Of a DNA stretch of 64,000 nucleotides, positions 57,679 to 64,000 are shown piece after piece. The notes below the pieces were generated by a model that saw only the letters and a list, made by a program, of their open reading frames with translations, ran no database searches and was not told the DNA's origin. A program made the translations under genes and the position numbers. This DNA comes from Bidens hawaiensis (Eukaryota > Streptophyta > Magnoliopsida > Asterales > Asteraceae). The stretch spans positions 1 through 64,000 of the forward strand of contig JAIQDT010010038.1 of assembly GCA_021521415.1 (NCBI GenBank), written 5' to 3'. Position 1 is the first letter of the stretch. Each line of letters starts with the position of its first letter.

Positions 57679-58320
57679 TGTAAGTCCCCCGGTGCGATGG
57701 TGATCGATACGAGATCCACACGATGTCTAGGAGTGCGGAATCCTCCTAGACTCGTTTCTGGTGTAGAAGACGAAGAACACGAATAAACACAAACATACAC
57801 ACGAATGAAATAACCGAATCTGCAGATCCTTTATATAATATTCAAAACGCATTACATACCGAACGAGAAACAAAACACGGCCGACCCGAGGTGAGCTCTA
57901 CCTTGGGTCTGCCCACACGACTCTCTCTTTCTGTTTCTCTCTATGCAACTAAACAATTGAACAATTGAACTACTAACTTTTTTGGATACTAAACCCTAAA
58001 CATGACACACGTATATATAGATACACAAATTCGCGGGCTTGGGCTTGGGCCTATGGGCAAGTTGTCCTAACTTCACCAACAGGTGAAATTTGTCCTAACT
58101 TCACCAACACGTAAAGTTGTTCTAACTTTACCAACACTTGAAGTTGTATTAACTTCACCAACACGTGAAGTTGTCCTAACTTCACCAACACGTGAAGTTG
58201 TTCTTAACTTCACCAACACGTGAAGTTGTTCTAACTTCACCTATGACGAAGTTGGCTCCCTCTATAACTTCTCCCCATCTAGTCGGAATTGCATAGCGAC
58301 GGTCACAAAATGCACAAACA
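57679..58320 (-). repeat. 3' LTR of the minus-strand element (family C)
   Basis: 642 bp. Seven or so 27-bp units (aacttcaccaacacgtgaag) lie at 58063-58252, upstream, on the minus strand, of a TATA box (ctatatatac, 58011-58020). Confidence 0.8.
58063..58252 (-). promoter_or_regulatory. 27-bp palindromic tandem repeats in U3 (family C)
   Basis: Each unit pairs ACTTCAC with GTGAAGT across a short loop containing caacac. The other LTR has the same array with fewer units (60104-60268), which explains most of the LTR length difference. Read on the plus strand of the right LTR it gives a repetitive peptide (LTSPTREVV), an artefact. Confidence 0.65.
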
Positions 58321-58332
58321 GACTCCCCCTTG

Positions 58333-59380
58333 ACCGTTGCTCTCAATTCTAACAAACACAAAAGATTATATTTTACAAAACATGCACCAACAGACACCCC
58401 ATTAACTGATGATCTTTTGTTTTCTTCTTCTTATAGGACTCGATCTTCAGACATTGCACTGTGATATTCAAGGTTGAACTTCACATATACATGCAACATC
58501 AATCCTGTCTTCAACCAGCCGTGTCTGAAATTGTCTTGTAGCTTTACAAATATACCAATCACCCGACATCTTCCATATCAGATCTCCCATTTAGTGTAAG
58601 CCCCTCCGAACTATATCGATCGAGATCTTTGACCTGCATCCCGGTGCCTAATCGATCACCTCAACCATTTGGTTAGTAAGATATGGTTCAATCTTCAACT
58701 ACTCAACAGCAAGTGGTCAGTTTCATCACAAAACCACATTGACAGAATCTAACACACTTGACCATGAATATATAACGGGTTTCCTCATTTGATATCGCAA
58801 GCCACTAAAATTGGCCTTACAATCACCCCCTTGACTTATGATATCAAAAACTTGGTTGAACCATGTCTCGCATCTTCACGAATCAACCCGATAAAGCCGA
58901 AGCATCTTCAATCACCAGGGATAACGATCAAATGACTTTCTTATTATTTCCGAGACTGAAATTATTTAAGTAGCTCACCCCTAATAAATAAGTATCCCAG
59001 ATACTCGTAACCCAGGTTTTCAGGTTGAGAGCTTAAATAATTTAATTCCCGATTAAATTCAGCTTGTTCAAAAATTTTCACCTTAATAAATAAGCATCTC
59101 AGATGCTCGTATCCCACGTTTTCAGGATCCAACTCTCGAACGCCTTGAAAATAACATAAATAATATGCTTTGAACACGATCCAATAATAACGAAAACCCG
59201 AACAAAATTTGACTTTCTTCAGTTGGTCAACTCCAAAAAAAAATATTATCACCAAGTTTTTCCTCAATGTTCCTCTCTTCATATGAACGACATATAAAAA
59301 ATTTCGTTCAAGAAAATTTCCCGAAAGTATTTTTTTTGGAATACCATATCTTGAACGTCGGAGGAAAAAGAAAAACATAT
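58333..59380 (-). other. Interior of the minus-strand element, non-coding
   Basis: No gag or pol similarity. A second PPT-plus-LTR-start look-alike (minus ATGGGGTGTCTGTTGGTGCA) lies at about 58383-58402, 60-80 bp from the real one. A roughly 110-bp diverged duplication is at 58980-59130 (ataaataag.atc.cagat.ctcgta.ccca, ttttcagg). A 147-codon minus frame over that duplication is probably chance. Confidence 0.45.
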
Positions 59381-59384
59381 TAAT

Positions 59385-59625
59385 AACTTCACCAGATAAC
59401 TTCACCCCTCTTTAACTTCACCAGCTGATAACTTCACCAGCTGATAACTTCACCACCTATTAACTTCACCACCTGTTAACTTCACCACTTGATAACTTCG
59501 CCACCTAATAACTTCGCCACCTGATAACTTCGCCAGCCAATAACTTCGCCAAAACCTTTACTTCGTCAAAACCCTAAAATTCGATCGACAACTTCGCCAA
59601 AACCCTGTAACTTCGCTGTTTCCGT
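59385..59625 (-). repeat. Leader array of AACTTC(A/G)CC repeats (family C)
   Basis: About 13 units of 15-18 bp (plus strand: taacttcaccacctga, taacttcgccacctga) lie next to the PBS. Units near the PBS have the CG form (GCGAAGTT on the minus strand, identical to the family B motif). Units further away have the CA form, so the array grades from one sequence to the other. Confidence 0.7.
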
Positions 59626-59718
59626 CTTCCCCAACTAAAACTAGATCTGAAAAGTGCCAAAAACACCAAAACACATATCTTGAACCATAGCATAAGAGCC
59701 TAAGGCTCTGATACCACT

Positions 59719-60332
59719 TGTAAGTCCTCGGTGCGATGGTGATCGATACGAGATCCGCACGATGTCTAGGAGTGCTGAATCCTCCTAGACTCGTTTATGG
59801 TGTTGAAGACGAAGAACACAAATAAACATAAACATACACACGAATGAAATAACTGAATCTGCAGATCCTTTATCTAATATTCAAAACGCATTACATACCG
59901 AACGAGAAAACAAAACACGGCCGACCCGAGGTGAGCTCTACCTCGGGTCTGCCCACACGACTCTCTCTTTCTGTTTTTCTCTATGCAACTAAACAATTGA
60001 ACAATTGAACTACTAACTTTTTTGGATACTAAACCCTAAACATGACACACGTATATATAGATACACAAACTCGCGGGCTTGGGCTTGGGCCTATGGGGAA
60101 GTTGTCCTAACTTCACCAACAGGTGAAGTTGTTCCTAACTTCACCAACACGTGAAGTTGTATTAACTTCACCAACACGTGAAGTTGTCCTAACTTCACCA
60201 ACACGTGAAGTTGTTCTAACTTCACAAACACGTGAAGTTGTTCTAACTTCACCTATGACGAAGTTGGCTCCCTCCATAACTTCTCCCCATCTAGTCGGAA
60301 TTGCATAGCGACGGTCACAAAATGCACCAACA
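59719..60332 (-). repeat. 5' LTR of the minus-strand element (family C)
   Basis: 614 bp, TATA box at 60051-60060, palindromic 27-bp units at 60104-60268. Adjacent to the PBS at 59705. Confidence 0.8.
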
Positions 60333-60429
60333 CGTAATCCAAGACAAACCACCCGAAACACAACTAATAACGAAACCGGAGAGACTCTTAGAACCGAAAC
60401 TCTAAACGATAATCTCTCAGGTAGCACGG

Positions 60430-63400
60430 TACACGGGTGCTCATATAAAACTTTTCAAGGTTGTGGCCCGAAAGAACTTACCGGAGCCAAAGGGCCTTTA
60501 TAAATTATTAGATGGATCGAGAAAATGGAGTCCATCATGAAAATCAGCAACTACACCCCTCTAGAGAGAATAAAATATGGGTATGTTCATTCTGTGATGA
60601 GACACTCGAATGGTGGAACTCCTTAATCCAAAATTTAGGAGAAGACACCGCTTACCGACTAACCTGGGAGGAACTAAAAGAGATGTTACTAAAAGAGTAC
60701 TTCACACGAAACGAACTCCAGAAAATCGAATATGAATTCTGGCAGTTAAAGATGGAAGGTGCCGACATCGGAGGATATACCTCGCGATTTAACGCATTGG
60801 CATGACTGGTACCCCGACTAGTTACGCCTGAATATGCACGAACAGAGAGGTACATCTGGGGCTTAGCTCCCGAAATCCAACGAATGGTCACCTCATCGAA
60901 ATCAGCCACCATCCAGTCAGCCAGAGAATTGGCGAAATCCTAGTATGATAATACAGTTCGTATGTGGATACTGAAAGACACTTGAAAGAAAGCAGTCACC
61001 AGAGAAACCGAACGAAACCCAGCCAGTGTGAATCAGAAACCTGGCGAACTTAAGCGAAAGTGGAATGGGAACCCTGGGGGACAGTTCAAGAAGAACTATG
61101 GTGTCGAAAGGATGTTTGCTGCTAATGAAAAAGGACCCGGAGGAAGCTCCGTACATACGCCCTCATGCAACAAGTGTGGGAAAAATCACTCTGGTGATTG
61201 TTGGAGATGCAACCGGTTTGGTCACGTAACTCGCGATTGTTAGGCCAAGATCATGCCATCCGGTTCGGGAACCCAAAACCCAGGATGTTTTGAATGCAAT
61301 GTTATAGAACATTATAGGAAAGATTGTCCTAAACTCAAAGGTCAAAACATCAAAGGCAAGGCATTCTAGATGAACGCGAAAAAGGCCCGGAAGTATCTGT
61401 GGTCACCGATACGTTTCTCGTCAATAATCACTATGCTTATGTGATTTTCGATACCGAAGTCGACTTAAGCTTTATTTCCAAACAATTCGAACCATTGTTA
61501 GGAGTAGAAACCATTAAGTTAGATACCAAATACTCTATCGAGTTAGCTAATGGAAAGTTAATAGAAATCGGTGAAGTCGCACGTAACTGTAATATTCTGT
61601 TTGCTAACCATAAGTTCAATATCGATCTTTCACCCTTCGAATTAGGCAGTTTTGATGTATTCGTAGGAATGGATTGGCTGTCCAAGAATGGAGCTAAGAT
61701 AATATCCTCGGAAAAGCTAGTTTGTTTACCAGTCCAAAATGGTGAATTCTTGACTATCCAAGGCGATCAATGTAAATCCGAATTAAAACTCTCCAGTATC
61801 ATGAAACCCGTAAAATGCTACGCAAAGGATGTCCAACATTTCTTGTTAACGTATTTGATACAAATACCAAAGAGCGAAAGATAGACGATATTCTTGTAGT
61901 TCGACACTTTCCAGAAGTTTTCCCAGAAGATTTTCCTGGGTTACCTCTTCAGCGACAGGTTGAATTCAGAATCGATCTGGTTCAAGATGCCGCTCTGATA
62001 GCTCGATCTTCGTACATATTAGCACCATCGTAAATGCCGAAGCTACCCAATCAGCTTCAGGAATTATTGGATAAAGGATTCATAAGACCAAGTTTCTCAC
62101 CTTGGGAAGCTCCAGTATTATTTATGAAAAAGAAAGAAGGCTATTTTCGGATGTGTATCGAATACAAGAACTGAACAAAATCACCATTAAGAATCGGTAC
62201 CCACTACCGAGGATTGATGATTTGGTTGATCAGTTTCAAGGATACAGCTATTACTCAAAGATTGATCTGCGATCCGGATACCACTAACTACGAGTTGCAG
62301 AAGAGGATATTCATAAAACTTCTTTCAGAACACGATATGGCAATTATGAATTTCTGGTCATGCCATTTGGTCTAATGAATGCACATGTTGTATTCATGGA
62401 CCTTATGAACAGAGTTTGTAAGCTATACTTTGATAAATTCATGATAGTATTCAGCGATTATATACTTATTTATTCACGAACCAAAGAAGAACATGAGCAA
62501 CACTTGAAATTAATCCTAGAGTTGCTAAAGAAAGAAAAGTTATATGTCAAGTTCTCTAAATGTGACTTCTAGCTTCGAGAAGTCCACTATCTAGGACATG
62601 TAATAACGAAAACGATATCCATGTTGATCCCACAAACATTGAAGCAATTAAGAATTGGGAGACACCAAGGTCACCCACTGAAGTGAGACCATTTTTGGGA
62701 TTGGCTAGTTATCACTGTATATTTATCGAAAACTTTTCTTCCATAGCTCAATCTTTAACCCAGAAAGACAGGAAATATAATTGAACTGAGAAGCAGGAAG
62801 AAGCTTTCCAGCTACTTAAGCAGAAGTTGTGTGGTGCACCAATCCTGTCACTTCCAGAAGGAACAGATGGATTTGTAGTTTATTGTGATGCTTCATGCTT
62901 AGGACTCGGATGGTGCTTATGCAACGAGATAAAGTGATAGCCTATACATCATGACAACTCAAAGTGCATGAAAAGAATTACACAACCCATGATCTGGAAT
63001 TAGAAGCTGTGGTATTTGCTCTCAAAATCTGAAGACATTACCTCTATGGCACCAAGTGCACGATCTTCACTGATCACAAAAGTCTCCAGCATATATTTGA
63101 TCAAAAAAATCTTAATATGAGACAACGAAGGTGGGTAGAGCTACTCAACGACTACGACTGCGGCATTCGCTACCACCCCGGTAAAGCAAATGTTGTAGCT
63201 GATGCCTTGAGTAGAAAAGAAAGAGAAAAACCACTTCATGTCCGTGCATTGGGATTGACAATTCAGACGAGCCTTACCAGTCGAATCCGCGATGCACAAC
63301 GAGAAGCTTTGAAACCTTGGAGCATAAAGCCGAAAAATTACGAGGTCTTGTGTGTGAATTTATAGCAAAGTCTGATGGTACACTATACTTGATCGACCGA

Positions 63401-63453
63401 GTTTAGGTACCACGATATGGGAATTTGCGAAACCTAGTATTAGATGAAGCGTA
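60430..63453 (+). pseudogene. Decayed second chromovirus gag-pol
   Basis: Order as in the intact element: gag (60440-60940, '[31 protein letters not shown]'), knuckles (about 61165-61242, and CFECNVIEHYRKDC near 61289) and protease (61440-61480, where DTG is changed to DTE). A gag-pol linker precedes RT (62030-62580, '[10 protein letters not shown]' and a YxDD-position motif changed to SDYILIYS). RNase H follows (62870-63110, 'YCDAS' and '[10 protein letters not shown]'), then the start of integrase, cut at 63453. Many stops and frameshifts, and both catalytic Asp motifs are damaged. It is a relative of the intact element, not a copy of it. Confidence 0.88.
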
Positions 63454-64000
63454 TGTAAGGCCCCGTTCCCGGTGCCTCACTTTAACGTCGGATTTACTCA
63501 TAAACACAGTTCTACAAATCAGAGTTTATTAAAACTTTTGCGGAATATAAAACTGTAACCGTTTATTACAAAAAATTTAATCTTTTCTTTAAAACCATAG
63601 CATAAATCGTCATATTAAAACATCATTTCTTCCATCTTCAAATGCCAGCCGTTCGATCCATGCCATGTGCTAACCTCATGCTAGCTCTTTAATCATATTC
63701 ACCTGCGTGCATACTAAAAGTCAACTACGCTCTAGTTAATCAGGCGACATACAATACATACACATATCTTACATACATATATATCTTATCCTTGTATAAA
63801 TATCCATAAGAGGACGTCACATAATATCTTATTAAAAGAACTATTACTATTAACCTACTATTTATATTCTCCATAGAAGGACACTCTATATATATTCTCC
63901 ATGGAAGAAACAACCTATATACTTCCATAAAAGGAACACTATGCTTTCCATTAAAGGAACACTATGCTTTCCATCAAAGGAACACTGGGCTTTCTATTAA
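63454..64000 (-). mobile_element. LTR-like unit entering at the window end
   Basis: A sharp switch at 63454 to TGTAAGGCCCCGTTCCC interrupts integrase coding. On the minus strand the sequence ends GGGGCCTTACA, with an AATAAA (63525-63530) about 70 bp before that end. This fits the 3' end of an LTR in reverse orientation. From about 63860 to the end are 20-30-bp tandem units (aaaggaacactatgctttcc). The other end is outside the window. Confidence 0.5.

Larger units (their letters stand above)
57679..60332 (-). mobile_element. Non-autonomous SIRE-related LTR element, minus strand
   Basis: LTRs at 59719-60332 (5', 614 bp) and 57679-58320 (3', 642 bp) read TGTT.GTGCATTTTGTGACC...GGACTTACA on the minus strand. 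The PBS (59705-59716, minus TGGTATCAGAGC) and PPT (58321-58332, minus AAGGGGGAGTC) are in place. The 1.4-kb interior has no gag or pol, so mobility would have needed enzymes from a SIRE-like relative. LTR starts, PPT and repeat logic resemble the Copia at 6985. Flanks differ (Copia gag left, Gypsy gag right) and no target duplication is seen. The 23 bp beyond the left LTR (57656-57678) repeat the PBS region, as if a tandem LTR-interior-LTR array had been cut. Confidence 0.75.

Noticed and set aside
58063..58252. CRISPR-like array of 27-bp repeats
   Set aside because: Repeats are directly adjacent without unique spacers, palindromic, and lie in an LTR of a plant retrotransposon.
58962..59405. 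147-codon minus-strand frame
   Set aside because: It covers a diverged DNA duplication in the interior of a non-autonomous LTR element, with no known domain and unusual composition.
60104..60308. Repetitive peptide frame (LTSPTREVV units) on the plus strand
   Set aside because: It is a translation of the palindromic U3 tandem repeats of a minus-strand LTR; unit length 27 bp keeps the frame open by chance.

Overview
The window looks like plant nuclear DNA from a repeat-rich eudicot, most likely an Asteraceae species. That guess rests on the style of its SIRE-type Copia and chromovirus (Tekay-like) Gypsy proteins and on their long composite LTRs; the species cannot be fixed from this sequence. 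There is no bacterial-style gene organisation, no convincing rRNA, tRNA or CRISPR, and no intact host gene. Nearly everything is transposable element (TE) sequence in nested layers.

Layout. 1-2393: broken 'third ORF' of a SIRE-like Copia element, then its 3' LTR (from 2394). 3060-6545: decayed SIRE-like gag-protease, split by a promoter-like block full of CGTATAG motifs (3580-4230). 6985-19183: structurally complete but mutated 12.2-kb SIRE-like Copia (402-bp LTRs, tRNA-Met PBS, gag, PR-INT-RT-RNase H, and a third ORF with its own upstream promoter-like region). 19382-27815: CACTA DNA transposon with matching CACTA termini and CCT target duplication, filled with nested LTR sequence, hAT-like pieces and a minisatellite. 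27.8-31 kb: a possible scrap of a minus-strand host gene, several MITEs and a SINE 3' end. 31025-34624: Tat-type Gypsy derivative whose gag-pol is deleted but which keeps an antisense ORF, flanked by GTTAC duplications. 34.6-38.8 kb: AT-rich DNA without a supportable gene. 38.8-39.8 kb: two MITEs in TA microsatellites. 39846-41192: long-TIR Mutator-like element carrying a fragment of a plant coiled-coil gene (Pack-MULE-like). 41450-50828: very young, apparently intact 9.4-kb chromovirus with 2339-bp LTRs that differ by only two bases by eye, one 1498-codon gag-pol and GGCAT duplications. 51-55.5 kb: AT-rich remnants with LTR-like ends. 55.6-57.7 kb: second SIRE-like gag. 57679-60332: minus-strand non-autonomous LTR element. 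60.4-63.45 kb: decayed second chromovirus gag-pol. 63454-end: start of another LTR-like unit.

How the parts work. The Gypsy at 41-51 kb encodes all the enzymes for its own copying and looks recently active. The SIRE-like Copia once did, but now has premature stops and frameshifts. The 2.65-kb minus-strand element has LTRs, PBS and PPT but no coding and would have depended on SIRE-like enzymes in trans. The most unusual signals are: family-specific palindromic motif arrays directly upstream of TATA boxes in four SIRE-associated promoters, with the same motif repeated in two leaders; a conserved, unrecognised third ORF downstream of Copia pol preceded by a second promoter-like block and a strong splice acceptor; and an inverted block of LTR sequence shared between the Tat-like and the chromovirus LTRs.
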